From Nocardioides anomalus (GTDB taxonomy: Bacteria; Actinomycetota; Actinomycetes; Propionibacteriales; Nocardioidaceae): a stretch of DNA of 64,000 nucleotides. This document shows positions 8,429 to 18,247 of this stretch, piece by piece. A program made the translations under genes and the position numbers. Position 1 is the stretch's first letter; every line of letters begins with the position of its first letter. The notes under the pieces were generated by a model. The model saw only the letters and a program-made list of their open reading frames with translations, did not search any database and was not told the origin of the DNA. The DNA lies in assembly GCF_011046535.1 (NCBI RefSeq), contig NZ_CP049257.1, positions 4,774,001 through 4,838,000 of the forward strand, written 5' to 3'.

Positions 8429-8457
8429 TGGGGCGGCCGCGCCGACCTCGGTACATT
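8428..8457 (+). promoter_or_regulatory. Possible sigma-70-type promoter for the dehydrogenase operon
   Basis: TTGGGG at 8428-8433 is followed after 18 bases by TACATT at 8452-8457, about 120 bases ahead of the E1alpha start. The -35 box overlaps the end of the distal inverted-repeat arm at 8428, which would allow repression. This is only a weak consensus match. Confidence 0.3.
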
Positions 8458-8578
8458 GGCGCCGCACGAATCGTGACCCGGCTCACAGCCCCGCACCACC
8501 CCCGCGGCGCCGTGTCCGGGCCACCCTCATCCGTGGGCGGAGACCCCGACCCCGGCCGTGACCTCCCGAGGAGACCCA

Positions 8579-9748
8579 GTGACTGACCCTGCGGCACCAC
8601 CACCCGCGTTCGGACCGGATCTGGCCGAGGTCTTCGGCCCCTCGCAGCAGGACGGCGGTCCCGAGCTGGTCCAGCTGCTCACGCCCGAGGGTGAGCGCGT
8701 CCAGCACCCCGAGTTCGACCTCGACTTCAGCCCGGAGCAGCTGCGCGGCTTCTACCGCGACATGGTCATGGTCCGGCGCATCGACACCGAGTCCACGGCG
8801 CTGCAACGCCACGGCGAGCTCGGCATCTGGGCCCAGCTGCTCGGCCAGGAGGCCGCGCAGGTCGGCGCCGGCCGCGCGCTGCGCCCGCAGGACTTCGTCT
8901 TCCCGACCTACCGCGAGCACGGCGTGGCCTGGTGCCGCGGGCTCGACCCGCTGAAGCTGCTCGGTCTGTTCCGCGGCGTCGACCACGGCGACTGGGACCC
9001 CGAGGAGGTCAACTTCGGCCTCTACACGATCGTCATCGGCGCCCAGACCCTGCACGCCACCGGCTACGCCATGGGCATGCAGCGCGACGGTGCGGTCGGC
9101 ACCGGCGACCCCGACCGCGACGCGGCCGTCATCGCCCACTTCGGCGACGGCGCCTCCTCGCAGGGCGACGTCAACGAGGCCTTCATCTTCGCCGCGTCCT
9201 ACAACGCGCCCGTCGTGTTCTTCTGCCAGAACAACCAGTGGGCGATCTCCGAGCCCATCGAGCGACAGACCCGGATCCCGCTCTACCAGCGCGCGCTGGG
9301 CTTCGGCTTCCCCGGCGTCCGCGTCGACGGCAACGACGTGCTCGCGACGTACGCCGTCACGCAGGCCGCGCTCCAACGGGCCCGCGACGGCCAGGGCCCG
9401 ACGTTCGTGGAGGCCTACACCTACCGCATGGGCGCGCACACCACGACCGACGACCCGACCCGCTACCGGCTGTCGGACGACGTGGAGTCCTGGAAGCTCA
9501 AGGACCCGATCTCGCGGGTCGAGGCCTACCTGCGGCGCAACGGCCTGGCCGACGCCGACTTCTTCGCCGACGTCTCCGCCGAGGCCGACGCGCTCGGCGC
9601 GCGCCTGCGCGACGGGGTCAAGGCCCTGCCCGACCCGCAGCCGCTCGGCATCTTCGAGCACGTCTACGCCGAGCAGACCGAGGAGCTGCGCCGCCAGCAC
9701 GACGAGTTCGCGGCCTACCTCGACTCCTTCGAGGGGAGCCACGCATGA
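8579..9748 (+). CDS. pdhA: 2-oxoacid dehydrogenase E1 component, alpha subunit (pyruvate or branched-chain)
   Basis: A 389-residue thiamine-diphosphate-dependent E1alpha subunit, which decarboxylates a 2-oxoacid together with E1beta. The ThDP-binding stretch runs from GDGASSQGDVNEAF (189-202) to FFCQNN (214-219). The N-terminal half carries LLGQEAAQVGAGRAL and VFPTYREHG, typical of the PdhA family. The GTG at 8579 follows GAGGAG by five bases and is preferred over the in-frame GTG at 8558. It overlaps the E1beta gene as ATGA. Many actinobacteria also have a single-chain pyruvate E1 (AceE), so this set may serve branched-chain 2-oxoacids instead; the sequence alone does not decide. Confidence 0.9.
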   Translation: MTDPAAPPPAFGPDLAEVFGPSQQDGGPELVQLLTPEGERVQHPEFDLDFSPEQLRGFYRDMVMVRRIDTESTALQRHGELGIWAQLLGQEAAQVGAGRALRPQDFVFPTYREHGVAWCRGLDPLKLLGLFRGVDHGDWDPEEVNFGLYTIVIGAQTLHATGYAMGMQRDGAVGTGDPDRDAAVIAHFGDGASSQGDVNEAFIFAASYNAPVVFFCQNNQWAISEPIERQTRIPLYQRALGFGFPGVRVDGNDVLATYAVTQAALQRARDGQGPTFVEAYTYRMGAHTTTDDPTRYRLSDDVESWKLKDPISRVEAYLRRNGLADADFFADVSAEADALGARLRDGVKALPDPQPLGIFEHVYAEQTEELRRQHDEFAAYLDSFEGSHA

Positions 9749-10734
9749 GCGCCGGGACCGAGAAGATCACCCTGGCCAAGGGGCTCAACCTCGGCCTGCG
9801 CAAGGCCATGGAGGACGACCCCAAGGTCCTGCTCATGGGCGAGGACGTCGGCAAGCTCGGCGGCGTCTTCCGGATCACCGACGGCCTGCAGAAGGACTTC
9901 GGCGAGGACCGGGTCATCGACAGCCCGCTGGCCGAGTCCGGCATCGTCGGCACCGCGGTCGGCATGGCCATGCGCGGCTACCGGCCGGTGGTCGAGATCC
10001 AGTTCGACGGCTTCGTCTACCCGGCCTACGACCAGATCGTGTGCCAGGTCGCCAAGATCCACTTCCGGTCCAAGGGCCGGATCAAGATGCCGATCGTCAT
10101 CCGCATCCCGTTCGGTGGCGGCATCGGCGCGGTCGAGCACCACAGCGAGTCGCCGGAGGCGCAGTTCGCGCACACGCCGGGGCTCAAGGTCGTGGCCTGC
10201 TCCAACCCCGTCGACGGCTACTGGATGATCCAGCAGGCCATCGCCTGCGACGACCCGGTGATCTTCCTCGAGCCCAAGCGGCAGTACCACGCCGACAAGG
10301 CCGAGCTCGACGACTCCGTGACCCCCGAGCCGCTGTTCACCTCCCGCGTGGTCCGACCGGGCAGCGACGCCACGCTGCTGGCCTACGGCCCGACGGTGAA
10401 GACGGCCATGAAGGCCGCCGAGGCCGCCTCGGGTGAGGGCCGCTCGCTGGAGGTCATCGACCTGCGCACGCTGAGCCCGCTCGACATGGGCCCGGTCCTC
10501 GACTCGGTGCGCCGCACCGGCCACGCCGTCGTCGTGCACGAGGCGCACGTCAACCTGGGCATGGGCGCCGAGCTCGCCGCCCGGATCACCGAGGAGTGCT
10601 TCTACTCCCTCGAGGCGCCGGTGCTGCGCGTGGGCGGCTTCGACACGCCGTACCCCGCCTCCCGCATCGAGGAGGAGTGGTTGCCCGACCTGGACCGCGT
10701 CCTCGACGCCGTCGACCGCTCGCTGAGCTTCTGA
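9745..10734 (+). CDS. 2-oxoacid dehydrogenase E1 component, beta subunit
   Basis: A 329-residue transketolase-like E1beta subunit that pairs with the preceding E1alpha. Recognisable features are LMGEDVGKLGGVFRITDGL near the N-terminus, RIPFGGGIGAVEHHSES with the active-site histidines, and a C-terminal transketolase domain (DATLLAYGPTVKTAMKAAE, EVIDLRTLSPLD). The start is fixed by the ATGA overlap with the upstream gene. The E2 gene follows after 10 bases, with an AGGAGGT ribosome site directly after this stop codon. It would be pdhB or bkdB depending on the substrate. Confidence 0.92.
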   Translation: MSAGTEKITLAKGLNLGLRKAMEDDPKVLLMGEDVGKLGGVFRITDGLQKDFGEDRVIDSPLAESGIVGTAVGMAMRGYRPVVEIQFDGFVYPAYDQIVCQVAKIHFRSKGRIKMPIVIRIPFGGGIGAVEHHSESPEAQFAHTPGLKVVACSNPVDGYWMIQQAIACDDPVIFLEPKRQYHADKAELDDSVTPEPLFTSRVVRPGSDATLLAYGPTVKTAMKAAEAASGEGRSLEVIDLRTLSPLDMGPVLDSVRRTGHAVVVHEAHVNLGMGAELAARITEECFYSLEAPVLRVGGFDTPYPASRIEEEWLPDLDRVLDAVDRSLSF

Positions 10735-10744
10735 GGAGGTCGCG

Positions 10745-12166
10745 ATGCCTGAGTACCTCCTGCCCGACGTGGGCGAGGGCCTGACCGAGGCCGAGATCGT
10801 GTCCTGGAAGGTCGAGGTCGGCGACACCGTCGCCATCAACGACATCGTCTGCGAGATCGAGACCGCCAAGTCGATCGTCGAGCTGCCCTCGCCGTTCGCC
10901 GGTGTGGTCTCGGCGATCCTGGCGCCCGAGGGCGAGACCATCCCGGTCGGCACGCCGATCATCGCCATCGGCTCCGATGCGGCCGAGCCGGCGCCCGCTG
11001 CGGCCGCGCCGGCGCCCGAGATGGAGATCGACCTGTCCAACCCGGCCGCCTCCGGCTCGGGCGAGGGCGAGTCGCTGGTCGGCCGGATGAAGGCCGACCG
11101 CGGCCCGACCCGCCGGGCCCGCAAGGTCTCCTCGGGCGCGGCCGCCGTCCACATGCAGGCCCAGGCCGCCTTCGAGACCGGGATGGCCTCGCCGATGGTC
11201 GAGGCCGAGGAGCCCGAGCCCGCCGTGCCGGCGTCCTCCCAGGCGCCCGCGGCCCGGGCGGAGTCCGACGTGCGCGTGCTGGCCAAGCCGCCCGTGCGCA
11301 AGCTGGCCAAGGACCTCGGCGTCGACCTGGCCACGCTCGAGGCCTCCGGCCCGAACGGGACGATCTCGCGCGAGGACGTCGAGCGGGCCGCCTCCGGCTC
11401 GTCCGCGTCCACCCCGGCCCCCGCGGCTGCTCCGGCCGCCCGGCGCGCGCTGGGCGAGCGAGAGACCCGCGAGCCGATCAAGGGCGTGCGCAAGATGATG
11501 GCCGGCGCGATGGTGCAGTCGGCCTTCACCGCCCCGCACGTGACCGAGTGGGTCACCCTGGACGCCACCCGGACCGTGGAGTTCGTGGAGCGGCTCAAGG
11601 CGCGCCGCGAGTTCCGCGACCTGCGGGTCTCGCCCCTGCTGGTGCTGGCCCGGGCCTGCCTGCTGGCCATGCGGCGCACGCCGGTCGTGAACTCGTTCTG
11701 GGACGAGGCCGCGGGCGAGGTCGTGCTCAAGCACTACGTGAACCTCGGCATCGCGGCGGCCACCCCGCGGGGCCTGGTCGTCCCGAACGTCAAGGACGCC
11801 CAGGACCTCTCGCTGGCGGAGCTGGCCGAGGCCCTCGGCGCGCTCACCGCCACCGCCCGGGACGGCAAGACCCAGCCCGCGGAGATGGCGGGCGGGACGT
11901 TCACGATCACCAACGTCGGCGTCTTCGGCGTCGACGCGGGCACGCCGATCATCAACCCCGGCGAGTCGGCCATCCTCTGCTTCGGCGCCATCAAGAAGCA
12001 GCCCTGGGTGGTCACCGAGGGCGGTGAGGACCGGATCGCGGTCCGGCACGTCACCACACTGGCGCTGTCCTTCGATCACCGCCACATCGACGGCGAGGCC
12101 GGCTCGCGGTTCCTCGCCGACGTCGCCGGCGTGCTCGAGGACCCGGCGTCCGCGCTGCTGTTCTGA
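10745..12166 (+). CDS. Dihydrolipoamide acyltransferase (E2) of the 2-oxoacid dehydrogenase complex
   Basis: A 473-residue E2 core protein. Residues 1-78 are one lipoyl domain with the lipoylated lysine in EIETAKSIVEL (Lys42). A flexible Ala/Pro/Glu linker leads to a peripheral-subunit-binding domain (~178-214, KPPVRKLAKDLGVDL...ISREDV). The catalytic domain spans ~240-473 and includes the active-site signature FDHRHIDG (443-450). It transfers the acyl group from E1 to CoA. No E3 gene lies nearby, so lipoamide dehydrogenase must be encoded elsewhere. The SD sequence AGGAGGT is unusually strong for this window. Confidence 0.92.
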   Translation: MPEYLLPDVGEGLTEAEIVSWKVEVGDTVAINDIVCEIETAKSIVELPSPFAGVVSAILAPEGETIPVGTPIIAIGSDAAEPAPAAAAPAPEMEIDLSNPAASGSGEGESLVGRMKADRGPTRRARKVSSGAAAVHMQAQAAFETGMASPMVEAEEPEPAVPASSQAPAARAESDVRVLAKPPVRKLAKDLGVDLATLEASGPNGTISREDVERAASGSSASTPAPAAAPAARRALGERETREPIKGVRKMMAGAMVQSAFTAPHVTEWVTLDATRTVEFVERLKARREFRDLRVSPLLVLARACLLAMRRTPVVNSFWDEAAGEVVLKHYVNLGIAAATPRGLVVPNVKDAQDLSLAELAEALGALTATARDGKTQPAEMAGGTFTITNVGVFGVDAGTPIINPGESAILCFGAIKKQPWVVTEGGEDRIAVRHVTTLALSFDHRHIDGEAGSRFLADVAGVLEDPASALLF

Positions 12167-12186
12167 GTCCGGTCCGGAGTTCCGAC

Positions 12187-12201
12187 CCGCGCCTCGCGGG
12201 G
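12187..12201 (+). terminator. Short hairpin after the E2 gene
   Basis: CCCGCG and CGCGGG (6 bp, 3-base loop) form a perfect stem 20 bases after the E2 stop and just before the kinase start. There is no U-tract, so it may be a weak terminator or an mRNA-end stabiliser. Confidence 0.35.
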
Positions 12202-12213
12202 TAGTAGCCAGTC

Positions 12214-13543
<1,330 letters not shown>

Positions 13544-13554
<11 letters not shown>

Positions 13555-13954
13555 GCTGCACGAAGCGGAGCTTGTTGCCGAACGGGTCGCGCAGGCCGGC
13601 GTCGATGCCGTACGGCTGCTCGTTGGGGCCGTCGGTGAACTCCACGCCCTTGGCCGACAGCTCGTCGCAGGTCCGCCGGCAGTCGTCGGTCACGAACCCG
13701 ACCCAGCCGCCCATCACGCCCTTGCTGACGAGCTCGCGGACCTGGGCGGCCGTCTCCTCGTCCATCGCCGGCGGCCCCGGCTTCTCGAGCAGGATCGCCC
13801 GCCCGGGCTGGCCGGGCACGTTGACGGTCAGCCAGCGCATGAACCCGAGGTCCTGGTCGGTCTGCACCTCCAGGCCGAGCGTGCCCACGTAGAAGTCGAG
13901 GGCCTCGTCCTGGTCGAGGACGAAGATCTGGGAGACGTTGATGTCGGTGAACAT
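13544..13954 (-). CDS. VOC (glyoxalase/bleomycin-resistance fold) family protein
   Basis: A 136-residue vicinal-oxygen-chelate fold protein. Two beta-alpha-beta modules are visible: FTDINVSQIFVLDQDEALDFYVGTLGLEV at the N-terminus, and WVGFVTDDCRRTCDELSAKGVEFTD ending in LRDPFGNKLRFVQL. Members include glyoxalases, dioxygenases and antibiotic-binding proteins, and the substrate here cannot be named. Its start lies 30 bases from the end of the AraC gene, reading in the same direction, so it could be a downstream member of that transcript. Confidence 0.85.
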
Positions 13955-13964
13955 GGCGAGGACG

Positions 13965-14390
13965 CTATTCGGAGCGCCGGCCGCGTCCTTCTCCGAAACT
14001 GCTCGGTCTCGTCCAGGCCATGGCGAAGTGGGTCGGGACGTGGTCGACCCGCGGGTGGGCGCCGCGGTAGGCCTTCGGCGACTCGCCCACGATCTCGCGG
14101 AAGGTCCGGCTGAAGGTCCCCAGGCTGGTGAACCCCACGGCCATGCAGATGTCGGTGACCGAGCGGTCGGTCGAGACGAGCAGCGCCATGGCCCGCTCGA
14201 CCCGGCGCCGCTGCAGGTAGCGGTGGGGCGTCTCGCCGAACGTCGCGCGGAAGGTCCGGATGAAGTGCGCCGGCGAGACGTGCGCGATCCGGGCCAGGGC
14301 CGGCACGTCGAGCGCCTCGGCGAACCGGCGGTCCATCGCGTCGCGCGCGCGGAGCATGCGGCGGTTCTGCTGCTCGGTCTCGCGGCTCAC
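13965..14390 (-). CDS. AraC-family transcriptional regulator (DNA-binding domain only)
   Basis: A 141-residue protein made almost entirely of the two helix-turn-helix motifs of the AraC/XylS family (LDVPALARIAHVSPAHFIRTF and VTDICMAVGFTSLGTFSRTF, closing with a GESPKAYR signature). It lacks the usual N-terminal effector domain, so it is a short form. The GTG start at 14390 overlaps the SDR stop as GTGA. It is the third gene of a MarR-SDR-AraC operon, so its activity is probably set by expression level rather than by ligand. Confidence 0.88.
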   Translation of the reverse strand: MSRETEQQNRRMLRARDAMDRRFAEALDVPALARIAHVSPAHFIRTFRATFGETPHRYLQRRRVERAMALLVSTDRSVTDICMAVGFTSLGTFSRTFREIVGESPKAYRGAHPRVDHVPTHFAMAWTRPSSFGEGRGRRSE

Positions 14391-15187
14391 GGGGCGGGCA
14401 GCTCCACGTCCCAGCCCTCCGGGGCGACCGGGTGCAGGATCGCGTCGGTGCCGCCGTCGACGTAGAGCACCGAGCCGACCACCAGCGAGGCGGCGTCGGA
14501 GAGCAGGAAGGCGATCGGCGCCGCGACCTCCTCGGGGCGGCCGTCGCGGCCCAGGGCGCTCGGGTAGGCCTCGGAGAGCGGTCCGAAGACCGGGTCGGCG
14601 CTCAGCTGCTCGGTCATCGCGGTCGCGACCTTGCCGGGGGCGACCGCGTTGAGCCGGACGCCGGCGCCGAGCCACTCCGGCCGGACGCCCTCGCGTCGCG
14701 CCCACCAGGCCAGCGCGGCCTTGCTCGCGGGGTAGACCTGCACCGCCTCGTGCGCGGCTGCGGTGCGCCGGGCCGCGGCCTCGTCGCCGGCCAGGCAGGC
14801 CGCCGCCACGTCGCCGGCCCAGCCCGGCTGGCCGGTGATCGAGTTGGAGGCCAGGAACACCACGCCCGCGCCGCCCGCGGCGGCGAGCGGCTCGCGCAGG
14901 CCCTCGACCAGCGCGACGGCGCCGAAGAAGTTCACCGACACCACCCGGGCCGGGTCGGTCCCGGTGAAGCCGCCGATGCCGGCGGCCGGGACGACACCGT
15001 GCACCACGTCGGCGCGCTCGCGGACACCGGCCACCGCCGCGGCCCGGCCCTCGGGCGTGGCCAGGTCGGCGACCACGTCCGCGTCGCGGAGGTCCACGGT
15101 CACGACCCGGTGGCCCTGCTCGCGCAGCAGCGCGGTGGTGGCGGCGCCGATGCCGGACGCCGCGCCGCTCACCACGCAGGTCCTCAC
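14387..15187 (-). CDS. Short-chain dehydrogenase/reductase
   Basis: A 266-residue classical SDR oxidoreductase. It shows the cofactor motif GAASGIGAAT (residues ~8-17), a YPASK catalytic Tyr-Lys pair, and a C-terminal YVDGGTD. Its internal insertion and overall pattern resemble 3-alpha-hydroxysteroid-dehydrogenase-like SDRs, but the substrate is not established. The start is GTG at 15187, overlapping the marR stop as GTGA. It is the enzymatic centre of the MarR-controlled operon, so the compound sensed by MarR is probably related to its substrate. Confidence 0.88.
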   Translation of the reverse strand: MRTCVVSGAASGIGAATTALLREQGHRVVTVDLRDADVVADLATPEGRAAAVAGVRERADVVHGVVPAAGIGGFTGTDPARVVSVNFFGAVALVEGLREPLAAAGGAGVVFLASNSITGQPGWAGDVAAACLAGDEAAARRTAAAHEAVQVYPASKAALAWWARREGVRPEWLGAGVRLNAVAPGKVATAMTEQLSADPVFGPLSEAYPSALGRDGRPEEVAAPIAFLLSDAASLVVGSVLYVDGGTDAILHPVAPEGWDVELPAP

Positions 15188-15636
15188 CGGCCCGACCCCG
15201 GGTGGCCGTCCCCGTCGAGGCCCTGGTCGGCGGCGATCTTGTCGAGCAGGTGGAACAGCGTGCGCTTCTCGTCCGGGTCGAGGGCGCGGGTGATCTCCCG
15301 CTCGTGCTCACCGACCGCGCTCAGGATGCTCATCAGCCGACCCTCGGCGGTGCCGACCGTGTGCAGCTCGCGGTGGCGGCGGTCGTGCGGGCTCTGCCGG
15401 CGCTCGAGCAGGCCCTCCTCCTCGAGCTCGTCGACCAGGCGCACCACGCGCGACGGTGCGGCGCCGAGGCGCGCGGCCAGGGCCTGCTGGTTGAGCCCGG
15501 CGTGCTGACCCACCACGCGCAGCACCGCGACGTGCTCCGGCGTGAGGCCGAGCTCGGCCACCCGCTGCGCGAAGCGGGCCGAGGTGTGCGCGCCGACCTG
15601 CGACAGCAGCAGGGCGACACCGGTCGGACGGGGCAT
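15184..15636 (-). CDS. MarR-family transcriptional regulator
   Basis: A 150-residue winged-helix regulator. The DNA-binding region is LNQQALAARLGAAPSRVVRLVDELEEEGLLERRQSPHDRR, with the wing Asp-Arg-Arg signature. The ATG at 15636 follows a GGGAGGATCG ribosome site and is preferred over the longer open frame. It is first in an operon with an SDR and a short AraC protein, all joined by 4-base overlaps. An obvious palindrome lies about 40 bases upstream of its start and is the probable autoregulatory operator. It may also control the divergent membrane protein. Confidence 0.9.
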   Translation of the reverse strand: MPRPTGVALLLSQVGAHTSARFAQRVAELGLTPEHVAVLRVVGQHAGLNQQALAARLGAAPSRVVRLVDELEEEGLLERRQSPHDRRHRELHTVGTAEGRLMSILSAVGEHEREITRALDPDEKRTLFHLLDKIAADQGLDGDGHPGSGR

Positions 15637-15676
15637 GGAGCGATCCTCCCAGGTCAGCAACATCGTTGCGGAACGG

Positions 15677-15700
15677 AATGATTTCATTCTAGAATGATTC
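15677..15700. promoter_or_regulatory. Candidate MarR operator (overlapping palindromes)
   Basis: AT-rich within GC-rich surroundings, this site holds AATGATTTCATT (15677-15688; arms AATGA/TCATT around two bases) overlapping the perfect palindrome ATTCTAGAAT (15686-15695). A third AATGATTC half-site follows. It lies 40 bases upstream of marR in the divergent promoter region, the usual place for a MarR dimer site. Confidence 0.65.
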
Positions 15701-15788
15701 GGGTGCAGAAGCGTATGGACCTGGCCAGGGCACGGCTGGTGTGGCGCGTCAAGTGAGTGCGGAGGTGGCGCGCGGAGGGTCAGACGCG

Positions 15789-16526
15789 GTGCGTGAGGCG
15801 CGAGCCCGGCTGCTGCTGGCCGTCGCCGCCCTGCTGGTCCTGAGCGGGCTGGTGCACCTGGTGGTGTTCGCCGTGGACGACCGGCCGTGGGCGGGGCCGG
15901 TGTCGTGGCGCAAGCCTGCGACGTTCGGCCTGTCGTTCGGGGTGACGCTGGCCTCGGTGGTGTGGGTGACGTCCTACCTGCGCCTGCGCGAGCGGACCCG
16001 GACCTGGCTGCTGGGCGTCTTCGCGGCCGACTGCGTGGTCGAGGTGGCCGGGGTGAGCCTCCAGGCCTGGCGCGGCGTGCCCTCGCACCTCAACCGCTCG
16101 ACCCCGACCGACGCCGCAGTCGCGACCGTCCTGGCCCTCGGCGGCGCCGTGCTCATCGGGGTCCTCGGCACCTTCGCCGTGCTCGCCGTGCGCGGCCGCA
16201 CCGACGCGGCGCCCAGCATGCGGCTGGCGCTGCGCGCCGGCTTCGCGCTGCTCGTGGCCGGGCTGCTGGCCGGCGCCGCGATGATCGCCGTCGGCACGGT
16301 GGCCATGCGGACGGGCAGCGAGGCGCACGCCTACGCGGTCACCGGCTTCCTCAAGGAGTTCCACGGCGTGACCCTCCACGCGGTGCTCGTCCTGCCCGCC
16401 CTGGCCTGGCTGCTGGCCCGGACCTCCTGGCCCGAGCGCCGGCGCCTGGTGGTCGTGCGCGCCGGTGTGGCGGCGTACGTCGCCGCGGCGCTCGCCGCGC
16501 TGGTGCTCGACCTCGCCACGGCGTGA
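15789..16526 (+). CDS. Multi-pass membrane protein of unknown function
   Basis: A 245-residue protein with about seven hydrophobic segments (for example LLLAVAALLVLSGLVHLVVF near the N-terminus and GFALLVAGLLAGAAMIAVGT mid-chain). Conserved-looking polar positions are PVSWRKPATFGLSFG and FLKEFHGVTLHAV, which might bind a ligand or metal. I do not recognise the family with certainty. GTG at 15789 is chosen because GGAGGG sits nine bases upstream and the first helix follows directly; in-frame GTGs at 15741, 15753 and 15765 lack such a site. It is divergent from marR across the palindromic operator, so it may belong to the same regulon. Confidence 0.7.
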   Translation: MREARARLLLAVAALLVLSGLVHLVVFAVDDRPWAGPVSWRKPATFGLSFGVTLASVVWVTSYLRLRERTRTWLLGVFAADCVVEVAGVSLQAWRGVPSHLNRSTPTDAAVATVLALGGAVLIGVLGTFAVLAVRGRTDAAPSMRLALRAGFALLVAGLLAGAAMIAVGTVAMRTGSEAHAYAVTGFLKEFHGVTLHAVLVLPALAWLLARTSWPERRRLVVVRAGVAAYVAAALAALVLDLATA

Positions 16527-16551
16527 CCTCGGCGTGATCCCGCGTGGAGGC

Positions 16552-17529
16552 TCAGCCCCGCGCCCGCCAGGCGTCCAGCAGGGCGCGCTCCCGCTCGGGG
16601 GTGATCCCGGTGACCGGAGCGTCCGGGTCCGCCGCGAGCCAGGCCACCGTGTCGCGGGTGGTGTCGGTGAGCGGGCGGAGGGTGAGGCCGGCGGCGAGCG
16701 GAGGCCGCACGTCGTGGGCGGGCAGGCCGTCGTACTCCGGGCGCGGCAGCCAGAGCGGGACGGAGTCCGGCCCGGCCCAGGGCTCGACGCCCTGCTCCTG
16801 CAGGAACTCCTGGGGCACCCAGGTCAGCGAGACCTCGGCGTCGACGCCCTGGGCGCAGCGGGCCAGCAGCTCGCGCATCGGCTGCGGCTCGCCGACGCCG
16901 TCGTGGGTGCCGGTGGTGCGCTGCTCGCAGGCGGTGACGATCCACTCGGCCAGGTCGCGCACGTCCACGACCTGCATGACGTCCTCGGGGTCGCCCGGCG
17001 CCAGGACCTCACCGCCGGCGGCGAGCCGGCGCGGCCAGTAGGTGAACCGGCCGGTCGGGTCCTCGGGGCCGACGATCAGCCCCGGCCGCACCACCATCGC
17101 GGAGGCGGCGCCCTCGAGGACCGCGCGCTCGCAGGCCACCTTCATCGGACCGTAGGCCTCCGGGTGCTCGGCGAGGTCGGCGTCCTCCTCCTGGGCGTCG
17201 ACCAGCGGCAGCGTGTCGGGCGTGCCGCCGGGGGTCGCGTCGTCGGCGTAGACGTTGACGGTGGAGACGAAGACCCAGTGCGCGGCCGGGTACGCCGAGA
17301 CGGCGGCGCGCACCCACGACGGCAGCCGCGCCACGTCCACGACCGCGTCGAACCCGCCGCCCAGGTCGGGGAGCCCGGCGGCGCGGTCCACCGGCACCAG
17401 GCGGGCGCCGTCGGGGACGGAGCCGGAGGTGCCGCGGGCGGCGCAGGTGACGTCGTGGCCCCGCGCCAGGGCCGCCGCGGTCACCGCGCGGGAGAGGAAG
17501 ACCGTGCCACCGAGCACCAGCAGTCGCAT
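16552..17529 (-). CDS. NAD-dependent epimerase/dehydratase family protein (extended SDR)
   Basis: A 325-residue Rossmann-fold protein opening with MRLLVLGGTVFLSRAV, an atypical GGTxFxx dinucleotide motif. Later motifs are VSTVNVYADD (active-site Ser/Thr and Tyr region) and AYGPMKVACERAV, giving the YxxxK catalytic pair as Tyr-Gly-Pro-Met-Lys. The family includes sugar epimerases and atypical reductases, and no substrate can be named. ATG at 17529 has a GGGGTGAG site just upstream and starts exactly at the Rossmann strand, so it is preferred over the start at 17562. It is convergent with the membrane protein upstream. Confidence 0.85.
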   Translation of the reverse strand: MRLLVLGGTVFLSRAVTAAALARGHDVTCAARGTSGSVPDGARLVPVDRAAGLPDLGGGFDAVVDVARLPSWVRAAVSAYPAAHWVFVSTVNVYADDATPGGTPDTLPLVDAQEEDADLAEHPEAYGPMKVACERAVLEGAASAMVVRPGLIVGPEDPTGRFTYWPRRLAAGGEVLAPGDPEDVMQVVDVRDLAEWIVTACEQRTTGTHDGVGEPQPMRELLARCAQGVDAEVSLTWVPQEFLQEQGVEPWAGPDSVPLWLPRPEYDGLPAHDVRPPLAAGLTLRPLTDTTRDTVAWLAADPDAPVTGITPERERALLDAWRARG

Positions 17530-17673
17530 GCGCTCACCCCACACGGCCGCGGAGCGGGGCACAACCCCGACACCAGCGGTTCAGCGCAGAGCAGAAGGTC
17601 TCGATCGCGTTGCGATGCGCGCCGGGGTCACCAGCCCTGTCTTATCTTCGGTCCCACCGGGAAGGGTGAGGAC

Positions 17674-18240
17674 ATGACAGACACGGCGGCCACGCCGGAC
17701 GAGATCGACGACCTGGCTCGACGCGCCCAGGACGGGGACCGCGACGCGCTCGAGCAGCTGCTCGCGGCGGTGCGCCCGCGCACGCTCAACGTGTGCCGCG
17801 GGGTGCTGCCCTACACCCCCGACGCCGAGGACGCCTGCCAGGAGGCGCTCATCAAGGTGGCCGAGAAGATCGGCACCTGGAACCAGCGCGGCCGGTTCAC
17901 GACCTGGCTGCACGTCGTGGCGGTCAACAGCGCGCGCTCGACGTACCGCCGGATGAAGAACCAGGCCGTCGCCGCCGACCCGACCGACTCCCCGGCGATG
18001 CAGCGGCCCGACCCGCGCACGACCAGCGTCATCGCCGGGACCCGGCTGGACCTGCTCGAGGCCATGGAGACCCTCGAGCGCGAGCACCCGCAGTTCGTGG
18101 AGCCGCTGCTGCTGCGCGACGTCTACGGGCTGCCCTACGAGGAGATCGCGCGGCTCGTCGACGCGCCGCTCGGCACGGTCAAGGCGCAGATCCACCACGG
18201 CCGCCGGCTGGTGCGACCGATGCTGGCCGAATCCCCGTGA
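17674..18240 (+). CDS. ECF-type RNA polymerase sigma factor
   Basis: A 188-residue group 4 sigma factor. Region 2 spans ~25-95 (TPDAEDACQEALIKVAEKIGTW...FTTWLHVVAVNSARSTYRR) and region 4 spans ~130-180 (YGLPYEEIARLVDAPLGTVKAQIHHGRRLV, the -35-recognition helix-turn-helix). A GAAGGGTGAGG ribosome site precedes ATG 17674. No anti-sigma gene is adjacent. The gene 7 bases downstream encodes an M1 peptidase lipoprotein, so the pair are likely co-transcribed. The regulon is unknown. Confidence 0.9.
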   Translation: MTDTAATPDEIDDLARRAQDGDRDALEQLLAAVRPRTLNVCRGVLPYTPDAEDACQEALIKVAEKIGTWNQRGRFTTWLHVVAVNSARSTYRRMKNQAVAADPTDSPAMQRPDPRTTSVIAGTRLDLLEAMETLEREHPQFVEPLLLRDVYGLPYEEIARLVDAPLGTVKAQIHHGRRLVRPMLAESP

Positions 18241-18247
18241 GGTCCGC

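Larger units (their letters stand above)
8253..8578. promoter_or_regulatory. Divergent intergenic region between the exopolysaccharide operon and the 2-oxoacid dehydrogenase operon
   Basis: This 326-base gap holds no convincing gene. It must carry promoters for both flanking operons. It contains a 12-base perfect inverted repeat, a possible sigma-70-like promoter facing the dehydrogenase genes, and a GAGGAG ribosome site at 8568-8573 serving the GTG at 8579. Confidence 0.7.

Noticed and set aside
8558..8578. Alternative GTG start for the E1alpha gene
   Set aside because: Adds seven residues without a ribosome site; GTG 8579 has GAGGAG five bases before it.
15703..15756. A 17-codon open frame in the leader of the membrane protein, overlapping GTG 15753
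   Set aside because: No ribosome site or conservation can be shown, and the GTG at 15789 with GGAGGG is a better start for the downstream gene.
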